The notes under the pieces are model-generated. The model made no database searches. It saw only the letters and a list, made by a program, of their open reading frames with translations, and had not been told where the DNA came from. The translations under genes and the position numbers were made by a program. A DNA stretch of 43,032 nt from Yersinia aldovae ATCC 35236 (GTDB lineage Bacteria > Pseudomonadota > Gammaproteobacteria > Enterobacterales > Enterobacteriaceae): contig NZ_ACCB01000035.1 of NCBI RefSeq assembly GCF_000173735.1, positions 1 to 43,032 of the forward strand, read 5' to 3'. Numbering within the stretch: the stretch's first letter is position 1; each line of letters begins with the position of its first letter. Of this stretch, positions 32,119-42,160 are shown piece after piece.

Positions 32119-32149
32119 AATAAAATGGAACCGCCTGCTGGCGGCCCCA
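32119..32149 (-). terminator. Rho-independent terminator after tsf
   Basis: On the minus strand TGGGGCCGCC pairs with GGCGGTTCCA around an AGCA loop (two G-U pairs), then TTTTATT. It lies 10 bases after the tsf stop and separates rpsB-tsf from pyrH. Confidence 0.85.
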
Positions 32150-32158
32150 TTTTTAGCA

Positions 32159-33016
32159 TTAAGACTGTTTGCTCATTGCTGCAACTTCAGCAGCAAAGTC
32201 AGTCTCAACTTTCTCAATGCCTTCGCCCACTTCAAAGCGGATGAAGTTTACTACGTTAGCGTTGTTTTCTTTCAACAGATCGCCAACAGTTTTGCTTGGG
32301 TCCATCACGAAGTTCTGGCCGGTCAGAGAAACTTCGCCGGTGAACTTACGCATACGGCCTTCAACCATCTTCTCGGCAATTTCACGCGGTTTGCCGGATT
32401 CGATAGCGATGTCCAACTGGATTTGGTGCTCACGCGCAACAACCTCAGCAGGAACGTCGTCTGGCTTAACGTATTCAGGCTTGCTTGCAGCGATGTGCAT
32501 AGCAATGTGCTTAACCAGCTCTTCGTCAGCGCCAGTTGCCGCAACCATAACGCCGATACGTGCGCCATGCAGATAAGTCCCCAGAACATCGCCTTCCAGC
32601 ACTGCGATACGGCGAATGTTGATGTTCTCACCGATTTTAGCAACCAGGTTTGCGCGTTGTTCTTCGAACTTAGCTTTCAGAACGTCGATATCGGTAATTT
32701 TGTCAACCAGAGCTGCGTTGATCACTTCTTCGCCGAATGCTTTGAAGCCAGCATCTTTAGCAACGAAATCAGTTTCGCAGTTCAGTTCCAAAATCACACC
32801 GAATTTGCCGTCGGCTGAAACTTTAGCCAGGATGATGCCTTCAGCAGCGATACGGCCTGCTTTCTTGGCCGCTTTAGCCTGACCCGATTTACGCATATTG
32901 TCGATGGCAAGCTCGATGTCGCCGTTAGCTTCAACCAACGCCTTTTTACATTCCATCATGCCTGCGGCAGTACGCTCACGCAGTTCTTTTACCAAAGCAG
33001 CGGTAATAGCAACCAT
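32159..33016 (-). CDS. tsf: Elongation factor Ts
   Basis: Nucleotide exchange factor for EF-Tu. The ATG at 33016 follows GAGGAAAT and gives 285 residues (E. coli 283) beginning [20 protein letters not shown]. The N-terminal UBA-like domain with [20 protein letters not shown] binds EF-Tu; the [12 protein letters not shown] block carries the Thr-Asp-Phe-Val-Ala motif that disturbs the EF-Tu magnesium site. Upstream open codons are part of the rpsB-tsf spacer. It is cotranscribed with rpsB across a stem-loop. Confidence 0.97.
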   Translation of the reverse strand: MVAITAALVKELRERTAAGMMECKKALVEANGDIELAIDNMRKSGQAKAAKKAGRIAAEGIILAKVSADGKFGVILELNCETDFVAKDAGFKAFGEEVINAALVDKITDIDVLKAKFEEQRANLVAKIGENINIRRIAVLEGDVLGTYLHGARIGVMVAATGADEELVKHIAMHIAASKPEYVKPDDVPAEVVAREHQIQLDIAIESGKPREIAEKMVEGRMRKFTGEVSLTGQNFVMDPSKTVGDLLKENNANVVNFIRFEVGEGIEKVETDFAAEVAAMSKQS

Positions 33017-33068
33017 TTCAATTTCCTCGGTTCTCTTGTGAAAACAAGATCTCACATTAGATACGCAA

Positions 33069-33091
33069 AGGGGGCCTATAAAAGGCCCCCT
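33069..33091 (-). terminator. Stem-loop between rpsB and tsf
   Basis: AGGGGGCCT and AGGCCCCCT form a nine-pair perfect stem (33069-33077 with 33083-33091) with a short loop of ATAAA. On the minus strand it is followed by TTTGCG, a weak T tract, so partial termination (attenuation) or message stabilisation is likely, keeping tsf below rpsB. Confidence 0.65.
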
Positions 33092-33144
33092 AACCAACAT
33101 ATTTCAATACCTGGTTAATAAGGGCTCACGACGAGCCTGACTTA

Positions 33145-34000
<856 letters not shown>

Positions 34001-34095
34001 TACACATATGAGTGCGATTGTATTACTCAGCTAAATCACTACCTGCCACCAGGACTTGACCTGAAACTTTGACCTGAAACACAGTGCGGTTCGCC

Positions 34096-34132
34096 GGCGC
34101 GCTTTATACCATAAACAGCAACGACACACCAA
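34096..34132 (-). promoter_or_regulatory. rpsB promoter of stringent type
   Basis: On the minus strand TTGGTG (34132-34127), an 18-base spacer and TATAAA (34108-34103) are followed at once by the GC-rich discriminator GCGCGCC. Such discriminators are typical of ribosomal promoters repressed by ppGpp. Confidence 0.6.
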
Positions 34133-34218
34133 CTTTTGTTGCATTTAGTGGCGTTGCTGCAAAGGAAAGTTTGGCAGCAAATTGCAGGGCTGATACCATT
34201 AGCGACAGATTTTTTATT

Positions 34219-34257
34219 TATACCCGTCATACTGCAACTCGAATTATTTAGGGTATA
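34219..34257. repeat. Short palindromic repeat, copy 4 (rpsB-map)
   Basis: TATACCCGTCATA joins directly to CTGCAACTCGAATTATTTAG and GGTATA, i.e. the two outer arms of the repeat family with the central part missing. It looks like an internally deleted copy. Confidence 0.6.
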
Positions 34258-34329
34258 TGATATTTATTTACCTGCTTATTCATATCACGGCGGCTGGTCA
34301 GTACTCACAGCCCCTACGGACACTTTTGC

Positions 34330-35121
34330 ATGGCAATCTCAATCAAAACACCTGAAGATATTCAAAAAATGCGCGTTGCTGGCCGTCTGGCTGCTGAAGT
34401 GCTGGAAATCATCGAACCACACGTAAAACCGGGTGTGACTACCGGTGAACTGGATCGTATCTGTCACGATCATATCACTAATCACCAGCAAGCCATCTCC
34501 GCCTGCCTGGGCTATCACGGTTTTCCGAAATCAGTCTGTATCTCGGTAAATGAGGTTATCTGCCACGGTATTCCAAGTGATGAGAAAGTCCTGAAAGAGG
34601 GTGATATCGTCAATATCGACGTTACTGTGATTAAAGAGGGTTTCCACGGCGATACCTCAAAAATGTTTATCGTCGGCAAGCCAACCATTTTGGGTGAGCG
34701 TCTGTGCCGCGTCACTCAAGAGAGCCTGTATCTGGCAATCAATATGGTGAAACCGGGTATCCGTCTGCGCACACTGGGCAAGGCTATCCAGCAATTTGTT
34801 GAAGCTGAGAACTTCTCTGTGGTACGTGAATACTGCGGTCACGGCATTGGCGAAGGTTTCCATGAAGAGCCACAAGTGCTGCATTACGATGCCGATGACA
34901 ATGGCGTCATTCTGCAACCGGGTATGGCGTTCACTATTGAACCAATGGTAAATGCAGGCGATTACCGCATCCGTACCATGAAAGACGGTTGGACCGTAAA
35001 AACTAAAGATCGCAGCTTGTCGGCGCAGTATGAGCATACTATTGTGGTAACTGATAACGGCTGCGAAATAATGACGTTGCGCAAGGATGACACCCTCCCC
35101 AACATCATAACGCACGAGTAA
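34330..35121 (+). CDS. map: Methionine aminopeptidase, type I
   Basis: Removes the initiator methionine from new proteins with small second residues. The 263 residues have the pita-bread fold; metal and catalytic residues are visible as H79 (ICHGIP), D97 (NIDVTV), D108 (HGDTSKMF), the His in CGHGIGEGFHEEP, the Glu in FTIEPMVN, and the last Glu in YEHTIVV. The absence of a long insert marks it as type I. It is divergent from rpsB and followed by a strong terminator, as in E. coli. Confidence 0.98.
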   Translation: MAISIKTPEDIQKMRVAGRLAAEVLEIIEPHVKPGVTTGELDRICHDHITNHQQAISACLGYHGFPKSVCISVNEVICHGIPSDEKVLKEGDIVNIDVTVIKEGFHGDTSKMFIVGKPTILGERLCRVTQESLYLAINMVKPGIRLRTLGKAIQQFVEAENFSVVREYCGHGIGEGFHEEPQVLHYDADDNGVILQPGMAFTIEPMVNAGDYRIRTMKDGWTVKTKDRSLSAQYEHTIVVTDNGCEIMTLRKDDTLPNIITHE

Positions 35122-35128
35122 TAATCGC

Positions 35129-35152
35129 AAGCCGGCAACCGCCGGCTTTTTT
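35129..35152 (+). terminator. Rho-independent terminator after map
   Basis: AAGCCGGC and GCCGGCTT form a perfect eight-pair stem around AACC, followed by TTTT. It ends the map message before glnD. Confidence 0.9.
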
Positions 35153-35211
35153 ATGGGCTGCGTCTTCTCATCAGGTCTACATTAATCGGACTGTTTATCA
35201 ACGGGGAATAT

Positions 35212-37889
35212 ATGTCTGACAACCACACCGATCACTCTCTGTCACCCAAACTCACCCCTGTTATTCCTGAGCAGCCCGCACCTCCCTGTACCTATCTTGA
35301 TAGTGAACTTGATTGCCCACAACTTAAGCAAAAGCTCGAAGCCTTTCAGCACTGGCTGGCTCAAGCCTTCAACGGTGGCATCAGTGCCGAGACACTGATT
35401 GCGGCACGCAGCGATTTTATCGATCGCCTGTTGCAACGGCTGTGGACATTCTCAGGCTTTGATGAGGTGCCGGAAACCGCGCTGGTTGCCGTCGGGGTTA
35501 TGGCCGCGGTGAACTACACCCCCTGTCTGACATTGATGTTCTGGTGCTGAGTAAGCAACGCCTGAGTGAGGAGCACGCCCAGCGGATTGGTCAGTTGATT
35601 ACCTTGCTATGGGACTTAAAACTGGAAGTCGGTCACAGTGTACGTACGTTAGAAGAGTGCTTACTGGAAGGGCTGGCTGACCTCAGCGTTGCCACCAATA
35701 TGATCGAATCACGGCTGATTTGTGGCGATGTAGCTTTATTCTTACAAATGCAGAAACACATTTTTAGCGACAGTTTCTGGCCATCACCTCTCTTTTTCCA
35801 TGCCAAAATCGCCGAACAACAAGAACGCCATAAACGCTATCACGGCACCAGTTATAATCTGGAGCCGGATATCAAAAGCAGCCCCGGAGGGTTACGCGAT
35901 ATCCATACTTTATTGTGGGTTGCGCGCCGCCATTTTGGTGCCACCTCGTTGAGTGAGATGGTTGATTTCGGTTTTCTAACTAAAGCCGAACGTGACGAAC
36001 TAATTGAAAGCCAAAGTTTTTTGTGGCGAATACGCTTTGCCTTGCATTTGGTATTGACGCGTTATGATAATCGTCTGCTCTTTGATCGCCAACTGAGTGT
36101 GGCCCAGCTTTTGCAATATCAGGGTGAGGGCAATGAACCGGTCGAACGTATGATGAAAGATTTTTATCGTATGACGCGTCGGGTCAGTGAATTGAATAAT
36201 ATGCTGTTGCAGCTATTTGATGAAGCCATATTGGCGCTGGAGACTAACGAGAAACCGCGCCCGCTGGACGACGAGTTTCAATTGCGCGGCGATTTAATAG
36301 ATTTACGTGATGAAAACCTGTTTGTTCAGCATCCTGAAGCCATTATGCGTATGTTTTATCTGATGGTGCGCAATCAGGACATCAAAGGCATCTATTCCAC
36401 CACAGTGCGGCGCTTGCGTCATGCTCGCAGGCATCTGAAAACACCTTTATGCCACATTCCTGAAGCCCGTAAGCTATTTATGGCCATTTTGCGCCATCCG
36501 GGAGCAGTTTCCCGGGCGTTGTTGCCAATGCACCGTCACAGCGTGTTGTGGGCTTATATGCCGCAATGGGGCAGCATTGTCGGCCAGATGCAATTTGACC
36601 TGTTTCATGCCTATACCGTCGATGAACACACCATTAGGGTGTTACTGAAACTCGAAAGTTTTGCCGATGAAACCACCCGCCCACGTCACCCTCTTTGTGT
36701 CGAACTTTATCCACGCCTGCCTCAACCTGAATTATTGCTGCTGGCAGCACTGTTTCACGATATCGCCAAAGGGCGCGGTGGCGACCATTCCATCCTTGGC
36801 GCACAGGATGTATTGGCGTTTGCCGAGCAGCATGGACTTAACTCCCGCGAAGCCCAGCTTGTTGCCTGGCTGGTGCGTTGCCACTTATTGATGTCAGTGA
36901 CAGCTCAGCGTCGTGATATTCAGGACCCGGCGGTGATTCAGCAATTTTCCGCCGAAGTACAAAGTGAAACCCGCTTGCGCTATTTAGTCAGCCTGACGGT
37001 AGCCGATATCTGCGCCACCAATGAAAATTTGTGGAATAGCTGGAAACAAAGCCTGTTACGCGAACTTTATTTCGCCACAGAGAAACAGTTACGCCGTGGT
37101 ATGCAAAACAGCCCGGATTTGCGCGAACGCGTGCGTCATCACCGCCTGCAAGCCTTGGCACTGCTGCGGATGGATAATATCGATGAAGAAGCACTGCACC
37201 GCATCTGGAGCCGCTGCCGAGCAGATTACTTCCTACGCCACTCGCCAAACCAACTCGCCTGGCACGCCCGTCACTTGTTAGAGCACGACTCAACCCAGCC
37301 GCTGGTTTTGGTGAGCCGACAGGCGACCCGTGGCGGCACTGAAATCTTTATCTGGAGCCCTGATCGCCCATCACTGTTTGCCGCAGTTGTCGGTGAATTG
37401 GACCGCCGCAATCTGAGTGTTCATGACGCACAAATCTTCACCAACCGCGATGGTATGGCGATGGACACTTTTATCGTGTTAGAACCCGATGGCAGCCCAT
37501 TGGCGCAAGACCGGCACCCAATCATCCGCCAGGCATTGCAACAAGCCATGACTCAACCTAATTACCAGCCTCCACGCGTCAGGCGGTTATCGCCCAAACT
37601 ACGGCATTTCAGTGTACCCACCGAAGCCAATTTCTTACCGACGCACAACGAGCGCCGCACCTATCTGGAGCTAATCGCTCTTGACCAACCGGGTTTACTG
37701 GCGCGCGTGGGTGAGATATTTGCTGATTTAGGTTTATCACTGCATAGCGCACGTATCACCACTATCGGCGAGCGGGTGGAGGATTTATTTGTGTTAGCGG
37801 ATAAAGATCGCCGCGCGTTGAGCATTGAAACCCGTCACGAATTAGCACAGCGGTTGACAGATACCCTCAATCCGAACGACAAACTGTGA
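35212..37889 (+). pseudogene. glnD: PII uridylyltransferase/uridylyl-removing enzyme GlnD, frameshifted
   Basis: GlnD senses glutamine and adds or removes UMP on PII (GlnB, GlnK), setting GlnA activity and NtrC signalling. The full gene is present in two frames. Codons 1-~92 (to LVAVG) are followed by a shift that stops at 35548-35550, while the rest resumes in the next frame, [15 protein letters not shown] onward. Restoring one G in GTCGGGGTTAT near 35493-35497 gives [20 protein letters not shown], the nucleotidyltransferase motif with its catalytic Asp pair. The remaining HD domain ([13 protein letters not shown]) and two C-terminal ACT domains are intact. With the G restored the protein would be about 890 residues, the E. 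coli size. A sequencing error is the main alternative. Confidence 0.9.
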
Positions 37890-37968
37890 TACAAATATCT
37901 TTTTAGTCATTAATTTTCTTACAATCGACCCCCCAAGATCATTGACGTTATTGCTCACACCGCAATGG

Positions 37969-37988
37969 CTTCAAGTACGAAGGGTATA
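37969..37988 (+). repeat. Palindromic repeat arm, copy 5 (before dapD)
   Basis: CTTCAAGTACGAAGGGTATA is identical over 17 bases to the right flank of the metI-metQ copy (AAGTACGAAGGGTATA core). Only this arm is clear here; it ends 18 bases before the dapD start. Confidence 0.55.
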
Positions 37989-38006
37989 ACATCAGGAAAG
38001 AACAGG

Positions 38007-38831
38007 ATGCAGCAACTACAGAACGTTATTGAAACCGCTTTCGAACGCCGTGCAGATATCACTCCGGCGAATGTTGATACCGTCACGCGCGAAGCGATTA
38101 ACCATGTAATTGATTTACTGGATACCGGTGCGCTGCGGGTTGCCGAAAAAATTGACGGTCAGTGGGTCACTCACCAATGGCTGAAAAAGGCGGTATTGCT
38201 CTCTTTTCGCATCAATGACAACCAGGTCATGGAAGGCGCTGAAACCCGTTACTACGATAAAGTGCCGATGAAATTCGCCGGTTACGATGAAGCCCGTTTC
38301 CAACGCGAAGGTTTCCGCGTCGTGCCCCCAGCCACGGTGCGCAAAGGGGCATTTATCGCCCGTAATACTGTGCTGATGCCTTCTTATGTGAATATTGGTG
38401 CGTTTGTTGATGAAGGCACTATGGTCGATACATGGGCAACTGTGGGTTCTTGCGCGCAAATTGGTAAGAATGTTCACCTGTCTGGCGGCGTCGGCATTGG
38501 TGGCGTTCTGGAACCGCTGCAAGCCAACCCAACCATTATCGAAGATAACTGCTTTGTCGGCGCGCGTTCAGAAGTGGTCGAAGGGGTTATCGTCGAAGAA
38601 GGCTCAGTTATCTCAATGGGCGTATTTATCGGTCAAAGCACCCGTATTTATGACCGTGAAACTGGCGAAGTCCATTATGGCCGCGTTCCCGCAGGCTCTG
38701 TGGTTGTTTCAGGTAACTTGCCATCAAAAGACGGCAGCTACAGCCTGTATTGTGCGGTTATCGTGAAGAAAGTTGATGCGAAAACCCTCGGTAAAGTCGG
38801 TATTAATGAGTTATTACGCACCATCGACTAA
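38007..38831 (+). CDS. dapD: Tetrahydrodipicolinate N-succinyltransferase
   Basis: Succinylates tetrahydrodipicolinate in the diaminopimelate/lysine pathway, needed for peptidoglycan cross-links. The ATG giving [20 protein letters not shown] makes the standard 274 residues; the 14 upstream open codons lie in a repeat. The N-terminal helical domain is followed by a hexapeptide beta helix from about residue 100 ([21 protein letters not shown] in parts), containing the catalytic [18 protein letters not shown] block, and by the C-terminal [21 protein letters not shown]. It lies 117 bases after glnD and ends at a terminator. Confidence 0.97.
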   Translation: MQQLQNVIETAFERRADITPANVDTVTREAINHVIDLLDTGALRVAEKIDGQWVTHQWLKKAVLLSFRINDNQVMEGAETRYYDKVPMKFAGYDEARFQREGFRVVPPATVRKGAFIARNTVLMPSYVNIGAFVDEGTMVDTWATVGSCAQIGKNVHLSGGVGIGGVLEPLQANPTIIEDNCFVGARSEVVEGVIVEEGSVISMGVFIGQSTRIYDRETGEVHYGRVPAGSVVVSGNLPSKDGSYSLYCAVIVKKVDAKTLGKVGINELLRTID

Positions 38832-38837
38832 GATGAT

Positions 38838-38868
38838 AAATAGCGGGCTAATCACCCGCTATTTTTTG
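38838..38868 (+). terminator. Rho-independent terminator after dapD
   Basis: AAATAGCGGG and CCCGCTATTT form a perfect ten-pair stem with a seven-base loop and a run of T. Confidence 0.9.
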
Positions 38869-38960
38869 CGTTGTGACATTATCGCCTGCAATCACATACT
38901 TTGACTAAATTTACCGTCATAATCATAACTTGTGGAATATAAAACTAAAAGGGTGGCGCT

Positions 38961-39350
38961 ATGTACGACAATCTGAAAAGCTTAGGAATCACACAACCAG
39001 AAGATGTTGATCGCTATAGCCTGCGTCAGGAGGCCAACAACGACATTCTGAAAATTTATTTCCGCAAAGATAAAGGCGAATTTTTTGCCAAAAGTGTGAA
39101 ATTCAAATATCCGCGCCAACGCAAAACGGTGGTGGCTGATAATGCCGGTCACGGCTATAAAGAAATCAACGAAATTAATCCCAATCTACGCTATGTCATT
39201 GATGAACTGGATCAGCTCTGTAAACGTGATCAAATTGAAGTGGATTTGAAACGTAAAATTCTGGATGACTTACGTCATTTAGAGAGTGTGGTTACCAATA
39301 AGATTGCTGAAATTGAATCTGATCTGGAAAAACTGACCAGCGGGCGCTAA
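38961..39350 (+). CDS. yaeH: DUF3461 family protein YaeH
   Basis: A 129-residue conserved enterobacterial protein of unknown function, one residue longer than E. coli YaeH. It begins [20 protein letters not shown] after an AAGGG ribosome binding site. The sequence is highly charged: a basic middle ([14 protein letters not shown]) and an acidic, probably helical coiled C-terminus ([22 protein letters not shown]). There is no signal peptide or membrane segment, so it is cytoplasmic. It marks the end of the conserved core here; beyond it base composition drops sharply to AT-rich. Confidence 0.92.
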   Translation: MYDNLKSLGITQPEDVDRYSLRQEANNDILKIYFRKDKGEFFAKSVKFKYPRQRKTVVADNAGHGYKEINEINPNLRYVIDELDQLCKRDQIEVDLKRKILDDLRHLESVVTNKIAEIESDLEKLTSGR

Positions 39351-39358
39351 ATCTAGCT

Positions 39359-39402
39359 GAATACGTATTGTGGCAGCACACTGCACGCCACAATATGTAT
39401 TC
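39359..39402. terminator. Long hairpin after yaeH
   Basis: GAATACGTATTGTGGC (39359-39374) pairs with GCCACAATATGTATTC (39387-39402), 16 pairs with one wobble, around a 12-base loop. There is no T tract, so it may be a small repeat element or a bidirectional end of transcription rather than a classical terminator. It stands exactly at the core/accessory border. Confidence 0.6.
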
Positions 39403-39707
39403 ATCTGAATGAGAAATATCAAAAACAGCCTTACCATTCTAAATAGACTTATAATAATTTATATTTTTTAAATATATGCTTAATCCAATTACTTAACCGC
39501 ACTTAATAACTTAATTAAGTTTAGTTATTTGAAAAATTAATTATTTATATACTTTTATATTCCTAAGAATAATAAATAATCCATTGACACTGAGTCATAT
39601 TAAATGATATTACTAATAACGGAAGGCCAGTTAATACTACATATTTTGCAACTATCTATACCTAATACTATAATGGTAGATTAAATTTATATAATTAAAC
39701 ATTTAAC
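39403..39707. other. AT-rich non-coding stretch before the peptide locus
   Basis: Very AT-rich sequence with many stop codons in all frames. I see no gene; a 26-codon open frame at 39604 has no recognisable features. The promoter of the precursor peptide should lie here, but several TATAAT-like strings (for instance TATAAT near 39450 and 39670) make a choice impossible. Confidence 0.6.
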
Positions 39708-39890
39708 ATAATCAAAGCATTTATTAACAGCAACTTCCTTAACAGAACAATTCAACACATTGATACTAAAACCGTAATTGATGTTAACAAAGCTAGAGTA
39801 AATCAACCTCAGCGTCTAACCGATGATCTCATTGATCAGATTGCTGGCGGTTGGGTCAATGCTTTCTTAAACTGGTCCAGAAGCTTTTAA
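39708..39890 (+). pseudogene. xyeA: XYE/triceptide-type RiPP precursor peptide without a canonical start codon
   Basis: The frame open from 39699 to the stop at 39888-39890 encodes a leader with VIDVNKARVNQPQRLTDD and LIDQIAGG, a classic double-glycine cleavage site, then a 12-residue core WVNAFLNWSRSF. The core splits into the aromatic-X-X triads WVN, FLN and WSR, the substrate pattern of radical SAM enzymes that form three-residue cyclophanes. The fragment of such a maturase follows at once. No ATG, GTG or TTG lies in frame; the codon ATA at 39708 (followed by ATC AAA) would give a 60-residue peptide if it had been ATG. Assignment to the XYE family is from memory of that family plus context. 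Whether anything is still made is doubtful. Confidence 0.65.
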
Positions 39891-39907
39891 CATCTATGTC
39901 TACTATA

Positions 39908-39932
39908 AGGGGCCACAATTTTGGTGGCCCCT
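39908..39932 (+). terminator. Hairpin between precursor and maturase genes
   Basis: AGGGGCCAC and GTGGCCCCT form nine perfect pairs around a seven-base loop, 18 bases after the peptide stop. The tail is TATTGAAC, not a T run. Such a structure would protect the short precursor message and lower read-through to the maturase, a usual ratio control in RiPP loci; this role is inference. Confidence 0.65.
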
Positions 39933-39984
39933 ATTGAACTTATCCTATAGCCCAGAAGTTTCAATCTTGAAGGAGTCTGAAGCT

Positions 39985-40230
39985 ATGGACAGCCAATTAA
40001 AAACAAACAGTATTAAACATCTTGAAATAATATTAAAAATAAGTGAACGCTGCAATATTAATTGTGACTACTGCTACGTATTCAATAAAGGAAACTCTGA
40101 CGCTAATGACAACCCAGCCAGAATTTCTGATAATAATATTAATCACTTGATCGGTTTTTTTCAGCGAGCCTGCCTGGAATATGATGTCCCTGAAGGGAAT
40201 GAGTCTACGAGATATTATCGTGCTTGCTGA
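39985..40230 (+). pseudogene. xyeB: Radical SAM peptide maturase, N-terminal fragment only
   Basis: The ATG at 39985 is chosen: AAGGAG lies nine bases upstream, and MDSQLKTNSIKHLEIILKIS is a typical opening strand of radical SAM/SPASM enzymes. The cluster-binding motif CNINCDYCYVF (CxxxCxxC) follows at about residues 27-34. Recognisable maturase sequence runs to FFQRACLEYD, just before the usual GGEP block, then changes into out-of-frame sequence of the next gene and stops after 81 residues, against roughly 400 for the family. The SAM-binding remainder and the SPASM domain are absent, so no activity is possible. The symbol is a family-level guess. Confidence 0.8.
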
Positions 40231-42160
40231 TCGTCTTTCATTGGGTTCACGCCCAGTTAGGGCTGACTTGGACTCTATCCGTCAGCTAAAGACGCCTTGT
40301 ATTTTGCACTGGTCATTTAACCATTTTGTGGTATTAAAGAAATTTTCTCGCCACGGGGTTCTCATCCATGACCCTGCAAAAGGCGAGAGACAGATTTCAA
40401 TAGCTGAGTTATCTCAACAATTTACTGGTTTCGCACTTGAGATTTGGCCGAATAAAAGCTTTCAGCGACGCTCTGAGAAGAAAACCATTCGGCTGCTGGA
40501 CATGTTCAAAAGCGTTACCGGCTTGTCGCGAGTTTTAACTCAGGTCTTGGTTCTATCATTTTGTATTGAACTTCTTGCTATAGCGGTTCCAATGTCCGCT
40601 CAATTCACTATCGATATGGTTTTAATATCTGGCGATATTGATCTGGTTTCATTGATAGTGTGTGGAATTGTTGTCTTATTAATCCTCAGGGCGTTACTCA
40701 GTATTGTTCGATCCTGGACTGTTATGTCAGTTAAATACACTCTGAGTATTCAATGGAACTCCGGGCTTTTTAGCCACCTAATCCGCTTACCTGTCTCATA
40801 TTTCGAAAAGCGTTATATCGGTGATGTTACCTCGCGTTTTAGTTCATTGTCGGCGGTGCAGGACGCTTTTACAGCAGATATGGTCGCATCACTATTAGAT
40901 GTCGTAGTGGTGTTTGGACTCATCTTTTTGATGTGGGCCTACAATAACTATCTGGCGACAGTCGTTGTCTCAATATCATTTGTCTATGCGATTATAAAAT
41001 TCCTTCTTTTTCGCACCTACCGATCTGCCAACCTAGAGGCGATTACTCATGAAGCAAAGCAACAGTCACATTTTCTTGAAACAGTACGAGCGATCACATG
41101 CATTAAAATCTTTGATTTGGCAGAACGCCGACGATCCGATTGGCTCAATTTGGTTACTGATGAAGCCAATGCAAAAATCTATCTTTTTAAGATCGACCTG
41201 ATAACACAGACAGTAGGACTATTATTAATCGGGCTGTCTTCTGTAGTCACCTTGTGGCTAGGGGCAAAACTGATAGATGGGGGAACCATTACCACAGGTA
41301 TGCTATTTGCTTTTTTGATTTACTCAGACATGTATGTCACCAGAACCATACGCGTCGTTGACTCTATTATCAAACTCCGCCTGATCGATATGCATAGCGA
41401 ACACCTGTCAGAGGTAGCTCTAGCCACGCCCGAACCTAATGAGGGCAGTACAGTTCTAGTCACACCAAATACAATCGCTGGAAGTATTAAAGTCACAAAT
41501 CTTAGTTATCGTTATGGCGAAGGTGAAACCGCGGTATTAGAGAATATATGCCTGTCTATCAAAGCTGGCGAAAGCCTCGCCATCGTAGGGCCATCAGGCT
41601 GTGGTAAATCTACACTGCTTAAAATAATGGGGGGGTTAATACCACAAGAAAGCGGCCTTATTTTATTGGACGGCATAGACATTCGGCAGTTAGGTCTTGG
41701 TACCTACCGCAAACATATCGCTTGTGTCTTACAAGAGGATAGACTATTTGCAGGGTCCTTACAGGCTAACATCAGTTCTTTCGATATTCACCCTGATAAT
41801 GAATGGGTGTTTGAGTGCGCACGTCTTGCTTCGATTCATACGGAAATCGAAGCCATGCCAATGAAATATGAAACAATGGTGGGTGATATGGGCAGTGCCC
41901 TGTCAGGTGGGCAACGGCAACGTATTTCTCTGGCTCGCGCCTTGTACAAACGCCCTCGGATACTCTTTCTTGATGAAGCAACTAGTGATCTCGATATCGA
42001 TAACGAAGCCCGAATTAATGATTCAATACGCGAGTTGAAGGTAACACGAATTTTTGTTGCCCACCGCCCAACCATGATCGCAATGGCGGATAAGGTATTT
42101 GATCTCAGCAACAACTCTGAAATGGAAAAGGAAAATTCTCATGTATTTTTTACTGAATAA
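40181..42160 (+). pseudogene. C39-type peptidase/ABC exporter (bacteriocin family) missing its N-terminal end
   Basis: These exporters cut the leader after Gly-Gly and move the peptide out. The start of homology is SLKGMSLRDIIVLADRL, the middle of a C39 domain; the preceding ~50-60 residues with the catalytic Cys are gone. The C39 His (ILHWSFNHFVVL) and Asp (LIHDPAKGERQ) remain. Membrane helices occupy about residues 110-390. The ATPase is complete: Walker A GPSGCGKST near 470, signature LSGGQ near 573, Walker B ILFLDEATSDLD, and the H-loop VAHRP. The first ATG has no clear ribosome binding site and overlaps the maturase fragment by 50 bases. A leaderless transporter could still be made, but leader cutting is lost. 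Confidence 0.85.

Larger units (their letters stand above)
34001..34329. other. Divergent gap rpsB / map
   Basis: Together with the rpsB leader this makes 459 bases without a gene. It holds the rpsB promoter, a short palindromic repeat and, near 34260-34329, the presumed map promoter. A short open frame of 96 codons runs into map out of frame and has no family resemblance; I see no gene in it. Confidence 0.6.

Noticed and set aside
35544-37889. Treating the second glnD frame as a separate complete gene
   Set aside because: It continues the GlnD family alignment directly from the first frame, with only one base missing, and lacks the N-terminal half of the nucleotidyltransferase domain.
39604-39684. 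A 26-codon ATG frame as the missing start of the precursor peptide
   Set aside because: It is in another frame, ends before the precursor, and its hydrophobic product does not resemble a leader peptide.
39934-39984. TTG start for the maturase fragment 17 codons upstream
   Set aside because: It falls right beside the hairpin and has no ribosome binding site, while the ATG at 39985 has AAGGAG at the right distance.
42099-42140. Upstream ATG for the aspartyl protease
   Set aside because: It would put charged residues ahead of the signal peptide and lies deeper in the exporter gene; the ATG at 42141 has a purine-rich site in front and a clean signal sequence.
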